Of a stretch of 64,000 nt of DNA, positions 26,455 through 36,200 are shown piece by piece. The translations under genes and the position numbers were made by a program. Each line of letters opens with the position of its first letter. Within the stretch, counting starts at the first letter, position 1. Source of the DNA: UBA830 sp002295635 (lineage in GTDB: Bacteria > Pseudomonadota > Alphaproteobacteria > MPNO01 > UBA830); assembly GCA_002295635.1 (NCBI GenBank), contig DBHK01000017.1:1-64000 (forward strand). Direction: 5' to 3'. The notes beneath the pieces were generated by a model that saw only the letters and a list, made by a program, of their open reading frames with translations, did no database searches and was not told the DNA's origin.

Positions 26455-27228
26455 CTAATTCATGACCTCACCTCCGTCGATTGTCATAATGTGTCCGGTA
26501 ATGTAACTCGCACCGGGGGATAGCAAAAAAACAATTCCTGCAGCAATCTCGTTCGCGGTGCCCAAGCGGGACAAAGGAATGACGGTAGAACGCTGAGACA
26601 TCTTTTCGACTATCTCGTCTTCGGCTAAGTCACCCCGCCACAATGGTGTATCGATAGGTCCCGGCGCCACAGCATTCACCCGGATGCCAAGCGGTGATTT
26701 TTCGCGCGCTAGGGATTTTGTATAAGCGAGTATGGCACCCTTAGCTGCGGAATAATGTGCGGTCAGCGACTGGCCACGTACCGCATGGATAGATGTTACG
26801 TTGACGATCGCACCTGCCTTGCGCTTCTGCATTCCTGGCAAAACCATTCGGGTGACCGAGTGCATACCGAACACGTGCACACGGAACATAGTCTCAAAGT
26901 CCGTGTCCGAAATATCTTCCGCGTTCGCCCACTGAAAGATGCCAGCCGTATTGACAAGATATCGGATTGGTCCAAGGACCTCCTCTGCCGCCTCAACGCA
27001 TGATATAACTTGGTGCGGGTCGGTGACGTCTAGGGTTAGTGGTTCCGCAGTCCCTCCGGCGGAAATGATCTTTTCAGCAACCGCCTCCGAGAGGCTCGAA
27101 TCGCAATCCGCCACCGCAACCTTCACGCCGTTTGCGGCCAGATGCACAGCGGTTGCTCCGCCGATCCCGCCGCCACCAGTAATAAAAGCGACACCGTCCG
27201 TCGGGTGATTGCCGACAATCTCACTCAT
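26455..27228 (-). CDS. SDR-family oxidoreductase with a shortened glycine loop
   Basis: A 257-residue SDR: NTAG near residue 88, catalytic Ser in VNVTSIHAV, Tyr/Lys in YSAAKGA, VAPGPIDTP and the C-terminal ITGHIMTIDGGE are all normal. The cofactor loop reads ITGGGGIGG, one residue short of the usual T-G-x-x-x-G-I-G, which may weaken NAD(P) binding or reflect loss of one GGC-type codon. I use ATG 27228 (MSEIVGN). It diverges from the hydrolase at 27564. Substrate unknown. Confidence 0.9.
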   Translation of the reverse strand: MSEIVGNHPTDGVAFITGGGGIGGATAVHLAANGVKVAVADCDSSLSEAVAEKIISAGGTAEPLTLDVTDPHQVISCVEAAEEVLGPIRYLVNTAGIFQWANAEDISDTDFETMFRVHVFGMHSVTRMVLPGMQKRKAGAIVNVTSIHAVRGQSLTAHYSAAKGAILAYTKSLAREKSPLGIRVNAVAPGPIDTPLWRGDLAEDEIVEKMSQRSTVIPLSRLGTANEIAAGIVFLLSPGASYITGHIMTIDGGEVMN

Positions 27229-27563
27229 CTCACACCGCCCCATACGATGTTTTTGCCATTTCTTGAGGCTTTTGATCGACGAAGGTACAATTTGAAGGAA
27301 ATATTGTCAGGCGCTGGTTTTCTATAGATTTGGTCAATTTAACGATATCCCCGTATTTCTCCATCTTCGCAGCCGCGCGAAGCCGCATCGATATTTGGCA
27401 TATTTTCCCCCTTCTCCCTTGGATTAATCCGACTTCTTTACACTAACGCTACGAATGCACCTAACCTTCGTCAATCCCTATAGTAAGATAAAAAGCTGGC
27501 CGGGCTCTCGGAATCCGGCCGTTTCGTCAATCTATATCCTGATTAAAGCGAATGGAGGTTAAC
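27229..27563. other. Divergent intergenic region with a GC-rich inverted repeat
   Basis: This region lies between an SDR gene and a hydrolase gene that point away from each other. A perfect six-base-pair inverted repeat GGCCGG/CCGGCC spans 27498-27520 with an 11-base loop, 44 bases before the hydrolase start, so it would sit in the leader or at an operator. No coding frame or RNA gene is recognised. Confidence 0.35.
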
Positions 27564-28274
27564 ATGACGACATATCTTCTGGTGCACGGAGCATGGCATG
27601 GGGGTTGGTGCTGGAAACGGGTCACAAAACTTTTGCGCGACGCAGGCCATAATGTTTTTACCCCTACGCTTACCGGGCTCGGTGAACGTGCACACCTTGC
27701 CACTCCCGATATTGATATTGAATGCCATATCAACGACGTACTCGGTGTTATTGAAGCAGAAGAACTCGATAGTATCGTCCTTTGTGGCCACTCCTACGGT
27801 GGTCAAGTAATTAGCGCTGTCCTAGACCGACAAGTGGGTAAATTCTCCGCTGCTATATGGCTTGATGCGTTCGTACCTCAAGATGGTGATTGCCTAATGG
27901 ACGGCTGGCCGCCAGAGCGTATTCAACTTACTCGTGAGCAAGTGTCTAAAACCGGAGAAGGTTGGAAGGTTAATCCTATGTCGCCCGCTTATTTTGGCGT
28001 GATGGATCCACAAGATGCCGACTGGGTACAACGACGTTGCGTTCCACAGCCCATCAAAACTTTTTCTCAACCGATCCGTCTAACGGGTGATTGGAAATAT
28101 GTGCCTAAGAAACTGTACCTACTCGCTGAATACCACCCAAATAGCAACTTTGATCGGTTCGCGACGCCACTGAGCCACGAGCCCGACTGGGACGTCCGAC
28201 CAATCCCATCGGGCCATGACGTGATGATTGATAGGCCGGATTTGCTGGCAGAGATTTTGCTAGAATTCGGCTAA
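27564..28274 (+). CDS. Alpha/beta hydrolase (salicylate/pyrethroid esterase-like group)
   Basis: A 236-residue hydrolase with TTYLLVHGAWHGGWCW at the N-terminus, elbow LCGHSYGGQVI near residue 75 and the His in PSGHDVMIDRPD, the pattern of the plant methylesterase and hydroxynitrile-lyase-like group found in many bacteria. ATG 27564 is chosen because GGAGG lies just upstream; an earlier ATG at 27552 overlaps that site. Its stop overlaps the convergent DUF455 gene by four bases. A small-ester or lactone substrate is likely but unproven. Confidence 0.87.
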   Translation: MTTYLLVHGAWHGGWCWKRVTKLLRDAGHNVFTPTLTGLGERAHLATPDIDIECHINDVLGVIEAEELDSIVLCGHSYGGQVISAVLDRQVGKFSAAIWLDAFVPQDGDCLMDGWPPERIQLTREQVSKTGEGWKVNPMSPAYFGVMDPQDADWVQRRCVPQPIKTFSQPIRLTGDWKYVPKKLYLLAEYHPNSNFDRFATPLSHEPDWDVRPIPSGHDVMIDRPDLLAEILLEFG

Positions 28275-29056
28275 ACGGGAATACAATAGTAGTTTATTGG
28301 GAAACCCGCTTCTGCCCTTGCGGCGTAATTGAACGGCGGTTTGACTGATCCACGAAAATGTTTTTTCACTAACCGTCTCCATGTGACTTCCGGCTCGTCT
28401 TCGCAGAAATATTCAAACCATTTGCAACCTATCGCGACGTGGCCAATCTCTTCGCGGTAAATCACCTCTAGTACGCTAACCGAATCCGTGTCGCCCGCTT
28501 TAGAAAGGCTAGCGATAATTTGCGGGGTGACATCGAGACCGCGCGCCTCCAGCACCAGCGGCACTATGGCGAGGCGCGCCAGCGGGTTCTTTGCCGTATC
28601 CTGTGCCACCTGCCAGAGACCATCATGGGCAGGAAGATCACCATAGGCCACACCCAAATCGGCAAGGCGTTTAGACAACAGTAAGAAATGCTTCGCCTCA
28701 TCGTCAAGCACGCTGAGCCAGTCGTTATAAAAGTTGAGCGGCGCGTTCAGGTCCGGAAATCGCACCAGAATATCGGCGGCGAGATCAACAGCGTTGAGTT
28801 CGATATGGGCGATAGCATGCAGCAGCGCGATACGGCCCGCTTCGGTCTGCGCCTTACCGCGCCTCGGCATATCGCGCGGCATCAAAAGATCCGGCTTCAT
28901 AGGCCTTTGTGGTCGATCGCGGGGTACAGCGCGTCCTATCTCAGGGATAACCCCAGACCGCCAATCGGAGGCTACGGCCCGCGCAGCCATCGCCTTAGCC
29001 GCCGCATCCCCAGTACCAAGGACGCCGACAACGCGGTCCGATAGGGTCTGTGTCAT
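28271..29056 (-). CDS. DUF455 ferritin-like protein
   Basis: A 261-residue helical protein of the DUF455 ferritin-like family. The expected di-metal ligands appear as E/H pairs: HAIAHIELNAVDLA, DEAKHFLLL and YREEIGHVAIG. Some relatives are related to tRNA-modifying hydroxylases such as MiaE, but the function of DUF455 proteins is not established. It is last gene of a run glnE, dienelactone hydrolase-like, bcp, DUF455, with 13 bases after bcp, a neighbourhood recurrent in alphaproteobacteria. The link to peroxide handling is suggestive only. Confidence 0.87.
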   Translation of the reverse strand: MTQTLSDRVVGVLGTGDAAAKAMAARAVASDWRSGVIPEIGRAVPRDRPQRPMKPDLLMPRDMPRRGKAQTEAGRIALLHAIAHIELNAVDLAADILVRFPDLNAPLNFYNDWLSVLDDEAKHFLLLSKRLADLGVAYGDLPAHDGLWQVAQDTAKNPLARLAIVPLVLEARGLDVTPQIIASLSKAGDTDSVSVLEVIYREEIGHVAIGCKWFEYFCEDEPEVTWRRLVKKHFRGSVKPPFNYAARAEAGFPINYYCIPV

Positions 29057-29069
29057 CGAGGTACCGTCA

Positions 29070-29534
29070 CTAGGCCCGGGCTGCGTCTAGCACCATTTCG
29101 ACGTGACCTTTTACGCGCAGATTCGACCATATTTCGACAATCTTTCCTTTTTCATCAATTAGGAAGGTGGACCGGACGATCCCCATATATTCGCGGCCAT
29201 AGTTCATTTTCTTCTGCCAGACGCCGTATGCCGAGCAGATTTTACCGTCCTCGTCGCTGATAAGCATAAATGGTAGATCGTACTTAGCCTTGAAGTTTTC
29301 ATGACGCTTGATGCTATCTTTCGACACACCTAGGATTACGGTGTTCGCTTTTTCAAACTCCTTGCTCGCGTCGCGAAACCCCTCGGCCTCAGCCGTGCAA
29401 CCGGGAGTCATATCCCTCGGATAAAAATAGAGAACAACCTTTTTACCCTTCAGTTCCCTCAATTCGATCTTATTGCCGCCGTCCGTCATGCCGTCGAACG
29501 CCGGTGCCGTGTCTCCTTTTCTCAGGATCCTCAT
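29070..29534 (-). CDS. bcp: Thioredoxin-dependent thiol peroxidase (Bcp/PrxQ)
   Basis: A 154-residue atypical peroxiredoxin that reduces hydroperoxides. The peroxidatic Cys is in YPRDMTPGCTAEAEGFRD (about residue 46). Where E. coli Bcp and PrxQ have a resolving Cys five positions later, this protein has Glu; another Cys occurs in KICSAYG near residue 96, so it may work as a 1-Cys form or use a different partner. Its ATG overlaps the stop of the upstream hydrolase gene in an ATGA junction, giving translational coupling. Confidence 0.95.
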   Translation of the reverse strand: MRILRKGDTAPAFDGMTDGGNKIELRELKGKKVVLYFYPRDMTPGCTAEAEGFRDASKEFEKANTVILGVSKDSIKRHENFKAKYDLPFMLISDEDGKICSAYGVWQKKMNYGREYMGIVRSTFLIDEKGKIVEIWSNLRVKGHVEMVLDAARA

Positions 29535-30214
29535 TTCATCTTCATGAATGTCTCAAGAACCGCCTGCCGTGACGTTGCTGCCACAGCGGCATGGTAACCA
29601 TCCTTGTAGGGCATAGAAAAATTATGACCGCAGCCGTTATGGGAGACGATCTCGGCATCCGGATGATCTGCGTAGGCGGCAGAGATTTGGTCGACAACCT
29701 CCGGCGGAACGACCGGATCTTCAGCGCCAAAATGAAAACTGACCGGACAGTCCAACGGCGGCATCAGACTGAGTTCTTGATCTATAAGCGTACCGTGAAA
29801 CGCCCCCGCCGCATCCGCGCCAAGGCGTGAGACCGCGTGTTGGGCATATCGCCCGCCGAAACAAAAACCCAACACGCCAACCTTACCGTTGCAGCGCGGG
29901 TGGGCCCGCAGGGCATTCAACAAATCCTCGACATCTTTATATCCCTGTTCGGAATCGAACACCTTGTAGCGGTTGAAGGCCTTTTCCATGTCAGCCGTCG
30001 GACCCGGCATGACGCGCCAAAAAATATCCGGCACCGACACGATAAAGCCGTCCGCCGCCCAGGCGTCGCTCAGCTCTTTCATCTCGTCATCGATGCCGAA
30101 AATCGCGGTGATCAGCAGGATTCCGGGAATCTTGCCATCATAACTCGGCTCCGCCATATAGCCTGATAATATCTCGTTATTCCGCGTCGTATAGGTGATG
30201 TCCTTGGAAGGCAT
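29531..30214 (-). CDS. Dienelactone hydrolase family protein
   Basis: A 227-residue alpha/beta hydrolase of the dienelactone hydrolase family with a Cys nucleophile in GFCFGGRYAQ (near residue 117), Asp in GAEDPVVPPE and His in GCGHNFSMP. Although the family is named for chloroaromatic breakdown, most members, like this one next to glnE and bcp, have no known aromatic partner genes. It overlaps bcp by four bases and begins 24 bases after glnE. Confidence 0.92.
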   Translation of the reverse strand: MPSKDITYTTRNNEILSGYMAEPSYDGKIPGILLITAIFGIDDEMKELSDAWAADGFIVSVPDIFWRVMPGPTADMEKAFNRYKVFDSEQGYKDVEDLLNALRAHPRCNGKVGVLGFCFGGRYAQHAVSRLGADAAGAFHGTLIDQELSLMPPLDCPVSFHFGAEDPVVPPEVVDQISAAYADHPDAEIVSHNGCGHNFSMPYKDGYHAAVAATSRQAVLETFMKMK

Positions 30215-30238
30215 TCTGGGCTCCCTTACCGGTTATAG

Positions 30239-33202
30239 TCAGTCGTTCTCAATCGTTTCGAAAAACGTTTCGAAATGCGCGGCGCTTTTGGCCGCGGTAG
30301 ATATCATTGTTTCCGTAAGAGCCCTGAAGTTAGCCGCCCCGCAGGCCCGCGTGACGACGCGCTTTAGCGCTACCGCAGCACCGTCTTCCGTGAATTCTCC
30401 ATCAACGGTCAGCCGAAGAATACCCTGAAAGTTGCGCCACAGGATGGTCGCGGCTACTAGGTCCGTGGCGATATCGTTGGAGATGAAACCCTTCTTACCC
30501 GCAACGGTGATCGCCGAGGCCGTATCTCCGGCCAGTATTTCCGGCACCTCCGCTGCATGCCGCAATTGCAGGTACTGCGCGATGAATTCAATATCCACCA
30601 TCCCGCCGGGTATATGTTTTACTGACCAGATATCCTCAGTACCATGCTCATTCCGTATACGATCCCTCATTCTACGGACCTGACCGGCAAGATTAACATG
30701 GTCCCGTTCTGCCGTAAGCACGGATTTTACCACGTCATTCAACCTTTCCCTCAAGCCGCCTTCAGCGCTGATGACACGCGCCCGCGTCAATGCCTGATGT
30801 TCCCAAGTCCAAGCATCTGTCTCCTGATACTTAGTGAACGCTTCGAGCGACGAAGCGATCGGTCCCGCATTTCCAGCAGGACGCAGGCGCATATCTACTT
30901 CATACAACCGCCCCTCCCCCGTGGGGGCGGAGACCGCCCCGATGAAACGCTGGCACAAACGGCTATAATACTGACCTGGCGCCAGCGGGTGTTTGCCGTC
31001 CGACTGCTCAATTTCGGCGGGACAGTCGTACACGAAAAGCAGGTCAAGGTCGGAGCCCGGCGTCATTTCGCGGCTGCCGAGCTTGCCAAAAGCGATCACC
31101 GCAATCTTCCCGCCCGGCACCTTACCGTGCATCTCGGCAAAATTCTTCTCGATCTCCGGCAACAGGGATGTCAGACACGTATCTGCGATATCCGACAACG
31201 GAATGGAGGCATCCACCGGAGCTAGCCGACCGCGCAGCATATGGGCGCCGATCTGGAATATGCCGTCATTGGCCCACCGTCTCTGGATATCCAAAAGATC
31301 TTGAAAATCCCGAGCCTTAGAGGTTGCTTCGGCCAGCCCCGTCATCATCTCCTCGCGTCGCGGCACGAAGTCGAAGAAATCACGGGTCAAAACGCCGTCG
31401 AGCAGAATCGGATATCGGCTGAGCCATCTGGCTAGCCGCGGCGCGGCGCCCATAATCTCGGCGACGAGATCGAAAAGGCCTGGATGCGCGCTGAATAGCG
31501 AGAAAAGCTGTACGCCGGCGGGAAGGCCTTCGAGAAATTCGGTGAATCTTCGGAGGGCGAGATCGGGGTTTGGAGAAGAAGAGAAAGCTTCCAGAATTGT
31601 CGGCACGAGCTCTGTTAGCAACTCACGGGCGCGAGCGCTGCGCACCGCGCGATAACGTCCAGCATGCCAAGTGCGTACGGTATTTAACACGGTCGCTGGT
31701 TCTGAAAACCCCATCTCCGACAGCGTTTTTAACGTGTCGGGATCGTCGTCCGCCCCTGTGAAAACCAGATTCCCGGGCCCACCAAGATCCGTTTCTCCCT
31801 CGAACAATGCCGCATAGTGTTGCTCGACGCATTTTAGATGCCGCAACAGATCGTCGACAAATCCCGTAAGGCCATCATACCCTAGAAATACCGCTAACGC
31901 CTTGAGCCCGTGCTCACTTTCAGGAAGTTCATGAGTCTGCCGGTCTTCAATCATCTGCAGACGGTGTTCGACGCGCCGGTGGAACCTATAGGCGTCTTTA
32001 AGGTCCGCATAGGCATCTTTAGTAACGTGCCCTGCAACAACCAGCCGTTCGATTGCCTCCAAGGTCGCACGCACCCGTAGATCGGGATCCCTACCGCCCC
32101 AAATAAGCTGTTGTGTCTGCGCGTAGAATTCGATTTCGCGTATTCCACCCCGGCCAAGCTTGATATTATGTCCAGCCACAGCGATTTTTGCACCACCCCG
32201 ATGAGCGTTGATCTGCCGCTTAATCGACTGGATATCCTGTATCGCCGCAAAATCCAGAGACCGGCGCCACATGAAAGGTTGCAGAATTTCAAGAAACGCG
32301 AAGCCGGCTTTTTTATCACCGGCTACCGGGCGTGCCTTAACCATAGCAGCTCGTTCCCAATTCTGCCCTGTGTTTTCGTAGTACATCTCGGCAGCTAGCA
32401 CCGACATCGCGGGTGGGGTGGCTCCAGGGTCGGGCCGTAAACGCAGATCAGTGCGGAATACATAACCATCCCGAGTCCGCTCCTCCATCAAAGTGACAAG
32501 GTCCCGCGAGAGTCGCGTGAATACATATTGTAGAGCATGTTGCCCGGTATACGGTACTACGTCCTGGTCATAGAGAATGATAAGATCAATGTCGCTTGAA
32601 TAATTCAGTTCGCGCGCACCGAGCTTGCCCATACCTAGAACAATCAATCCGCTATCTTTCTCAGGATCTTCAGGGTCGGGTAGAGCGAGGTCACCCTTAT
32701 CGTGCATCTGTCGTAGCAGTAATTTGCAGCTTGCACCAAGTGCGGCCGCCGCAAAGTCCGAAAGCGCAATTGTAATTGCGTCCAGCGACCAAATGTTTGC
32801 TATGTCAGCCACACCTATCGATAGCGCTGCCCGTCGCTTCGCGATCCGCAAGCGGGCTTTCACCGCGTCAATTGTCTCGTCTCCGAGTTTTGAACAATCT
32901 CTAGCTGCCGTTAGCGCGGCGGCAAATGCTACATCCGGCCCATCGATCAATAAAACACGCGCAAATTGTTGATCGGATATAAGACACTGACTAAGAAACG
33001 GGCTGTTACCGAAGATAGACGAGAGTAGTTTGTAAGTAGCCCCGTCTTCCAAAGCAGCGGCTGAAAATGCTGCAACAGCGGCGTCGTCAGCACGCTTCGT
33101 TGACTCATTCCAGCGCTCTAAATGGACGGAGAAATGATCCTCACTTGCAGCTATCGGAAGGGATTCGGCGATGAGACCCCATTTTTCGAAAAATTCTGTC
33201 AA
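30239..33202 (-). CDS. glnE: Bifunctional glutamine synthetase adenylyltransferase/deadenylylase
   Basis: A 987-residue enzyme that adds and removes AMP on glutamine synthetase according to nitrogen status, under PII control. Two nucleotidyltransferase domains are visible: the N-terminal one with YSSDIDLIILYDQD near residue 210 (AMP removal) and the C-terminal one with GSDLDLLFVYD near 725 (AMP addition), each with the Asp-x-Asp metal pair, separated by helical regulatory segments. Length is close to E. coli GlnE (about 946). It diverges from the AsmA-like gene across 91 bases and heads the run with the hydrolase, bcp and DUF455 genes. Confidence 0.97.
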   Translation of the reverse strand: MTEFFEKWGLIAESLPIAASEDHFSVHLERWNESTKRADDAAVAAFSAAALEDGATYKLLSSIFGNSPFLSQCLISDQQFARVLLIDGPDVAFAAALTAARDCSKLGDETIDAVKARLRIAKRRAALSIGVADIANIWSLDAITIALSDFAAAALGASCKLLLRQMHDKGDLALPDPEDPEKDSGLIVLGMGKLGARELNYSSDIDLIILYDQDVVPYTGQHALQYVFTRLSRDLVTLMEERTRDGYVFRTDLRLRPDPGATPPAMSVLAAEMYYENTGQNWERAAMVKARPVAGDKKAGFAFLEILQPFMWRRSLDFAAIQDIQSIKRQINAHRGGAKIAVAGHNIKLGRGGIREIEFYAQTQQLIWGGRDPDLRVRATLEAIERLVVAGHVTKDAYADLKDAYRFHRRVEHRLQMIEDRQTHELPESEHGLKALAVFLGYDGLTGFVDDLLRHLKCVEQHYAALFEGETDLGGPGNLVFTGADDDPDTLKTLSEMGFSEPATVLNTVRTWHAGRYRAVRSARARELLTELVPTILEAFSSSPNPDLALRRFTEFLEGLPAGVQLFSLFSAHPGLFDLVAEIMGAAPRLARWLSRYPILLDGVLTRDFFDFVPRREEMMTGLAEATSKARDFQDLLDIQRRWANDGIFQIGAHMLRGRLAPVDASIPLSDIADTCLTSLLPEIEKNFAEMHGKVPGGKIAVIAFGKLGSREMTPGSDLDLLFVYDCPAEIEQSDGKHPLAPGQYYSRLCQRFIGAVSAPTGEGRLYEVDMRLRPAGNAGPIASSLEAFTKYQETDAWTWEHQALTRARVISAEGGLRERLNDVVKSVLTAERDHVNLAGQVRRMRDRIRNEHGTEDIWSVKHIPGGMVDIEFIAQYLQLRHAAEVPEILAGDTASAITVAGKKGFISNDIATDLVAATILWRNFQGILRLTVDGEFTEDGAAVALKRVVTRACGAANFRALTETMISTAAKSAAHFETFFETIEND

Positions 33203-33293
33203 TTACCCCGTTCCAAAGAGGATTGGATTATCGCACACTGCGGGTTGGACGTTTATAGGTCAAGATTAGTCTGAATTCAGCTATTCTCCATGC

Positions 33294-36200
33294 ATGCTTC
33301 GTAAGATATCCATCATTTTCCTAGAAGTATCTCTAGGACTCGCAGTAGTACTCGGGATTCTCGGGGCGGTTTCTGCGTGGCGTTTATCACAGGGGCCGGT
33401 CTCGATAAAGTTTTTGCTTCCCTACGTAGGGGATATATTGTACCGCACCGAAAGCCCTGTCGGGGTAGACCTCGATGACTTAATAGTTACCTGGGCCGGC
33501 TGGGACCGGGCATTGGATCTCCGGGCGCTGAGAGTAAAGGTCAATTCAAAAAACACCGGACAGCGTTTGACCTACATTCGAGAGGTATCCGTCACTCTGA
33601 GCGCACATGCGCTGATTCGAGGGAAAATAGCCCCTACTAATCTTGAGATTATTCGTCCGTTTATCCGACTTTCTCGGGAGAAGGACGGGAACCTGCGTTT
33701 TGGTATGGGAGAGCTCACTAGCACATCGGAGGATGTAAATGGGGGGCTATTGGCTGAGTTATTGGACCAACTGTCCGAACCATACCATAACAAAGATAGT
33801 ATCGAATATCTCAAACGGATCAGCGTAATTGGCGCCGCCCTTAGCGTCGAAGACCGGAAAATGGACATTAACTGGGGCGCCGAACACGCCGATATCTCCT
33901 TAGAACTAGTACCTTCCGGAATTCGCGCATCCTTCGATCTGGCCACCGATTTCAGGACATTTAAACCTGAACTTATTGGTGAAGCACATTACGACCGCAT
34001 CAAACAGACGATTGATATCTCGACGCGCTTTAAAAATTTAATAACTCATAAGCTCGCAGATCGCTTCGAGGTTTTCGATGTGCTCCAGCCATTGGACGCC
34101 ATATTTTCCGGCGAAATCAGGGCCCGCGTGGGGCTTGAAGGTAGAGTCGAGCGTGCAGAATTTGAACTCAAATCGGCCAGCGGCTCCATCAGGATTCCCG
34201 GCATCGACGCTCCACCTATCACATTTAGGAAAATTACGGCAGAAGGCCACCTCGGTAGAACTCCTGATCAACTTCACATCACAAATCTAAGTGCGGAGTT
34301 CGCCGATGCAACTGCCGAACTTAAGGGCCTTATCACGCGGATGGACGAGATCGCCACGGTAGATGCTTTTATACAGATACCAACCTTTCCAATTAATGCG
34401 TTAGAGAAATTCTGGCTTCCCGGCATTAGCGTAAACGCCCGCAACTGGGTGACTAAGAATGTGCGAAACGGGTTGATCAAAGGAGCTTCGACCAGCCTTT
34501 CGGCACAGATCGACCTTGCTGGCGAGGATATTGGGGATGTCGATTTGAAATCGATTAATGGTCAGCTTACGATCGAAGATGCGACCATCGATTACCTTTC
34601 CCCAATGCCGCCGATAACCAATGCCGCAGCCTCCGCCACTTTCAACAATAAACGATTAAATTTTAAAATACATCGCGGACACAGCGGTGAACTCACTATC
34701 GAGGACGGTACTGTAGATATAAGCGATATCGGCACCCAATCCGTGGCGACGGATATATCCGGTCTTGTGCGTGGGCCTGTCAAATCAGCACTCGACATGA
34801 TCGCGCATCCACGGCTCAGCTTGCTCCAAAGTTTAGGGCTCACGATGGATGGGGTAGAAGGAAGACAGGCAACTCGACTAAAAATAGCGTTCCCCCTTCT
34901 AAAAGATCTGAAAGCCGAGGACGTTTTGCTCTCAGCAACATCGGATATCAGAGACCTGTCGGTCAAAAGTGCGTTCAGGGGTATGCCGATTGATAACGGT
35001 CGCATAGCACTAACGGTTAACAATGAATCTTTGAGCGCGTCGGGAGAGGCTGTTTACGCCAATACAGCCACCAGCTTTAAATGGACTGAGGACTTCTCTG
35101 GCCGCAGGCCTATAAAGCGACGTCTTGACACTCGATTTATCGCGGGAACCCAGCAAGCGAAGCTTTTCGATATACACTTCCCGGAGATTTTCGACGGTTC
35201 AGCACCTATACAATTAGTTTACGAGGAACGGCGGGATAATACAGCCGTGCTTTCTGCCGGCCTTGACCTCCAAGACGTCAAAATTTCATTGCCCGGTCTC
35301 GACTGGGTAAAGCTTCCGGGGCTCCCGGGAACTGCGCAAGTTTCCGCATCTCTCCGGGATGGTGCAATCATTACCGTTGATCATTTCCAGCTCGACTCCG
35401 GCATTTTCTCGATGATAGGAGAAATCACGTTCGCGACGCGTGAAGAGAGAAAGGGTCAGGAAATCGCTACATTACGACTCAAAAAGTTTAAGCTCGGATT
35501 GACCGAATTTTCAGCAAACATCCAGAAGGAGGACCCCGAAGGTTACTCAATCGCAGTTAACGGTCGCGGTTTGGATGCATCACCCTTCCTTCGCAGATCC
35601 CTCAAAGACTTTCACGCTCCGAACCTGCCAAGGTTTCGACTAACCGGCAAATTTGACAAATTCTGGATTGGCTCGGATCTGCCGGCAAATAATGTTGAAT
35701 TGAAGATTCGATACGATGGAAAACACTGGCAGAATATTAACCTTAGGGGAGCACTGCCTCGCGGAGGGAAGACCCTCGAATTTCGTATGCTCCCAGATGA
35801 AAGTGGACATGTGATGGCACTCTACTCCGCCGATGCAGGTCTCTTTTTAAAAGCCATGAACATTACCGATACGATCTCCGGTGGATCAATAGAGATAGCT
35901 GGTATTCGAAAAGATGGATCCGACTCTCCCTGGACTGGAACGGCAGAAATGAAACGGTTTCGCATTGCCAACGCACCCGGTATAGCCCGACTTTTCAGTA
36001 TCGCGTCATTTACAGGACTCGGTAATCTAGTGGCTGGACGAGGGATCGAATTTAAACGCTTCCGATTGCCATTCGTATTCGAAAATGATGTCGCGATCAT
36101 AAAGGGGGCGCAGGGATTTGGTTCTGAGCTGGGGGTCACTGGATCTGGTAAGATCGATTTCGGGAAATATGAGATCGATTTAAACGGGACCATGGTCCCA

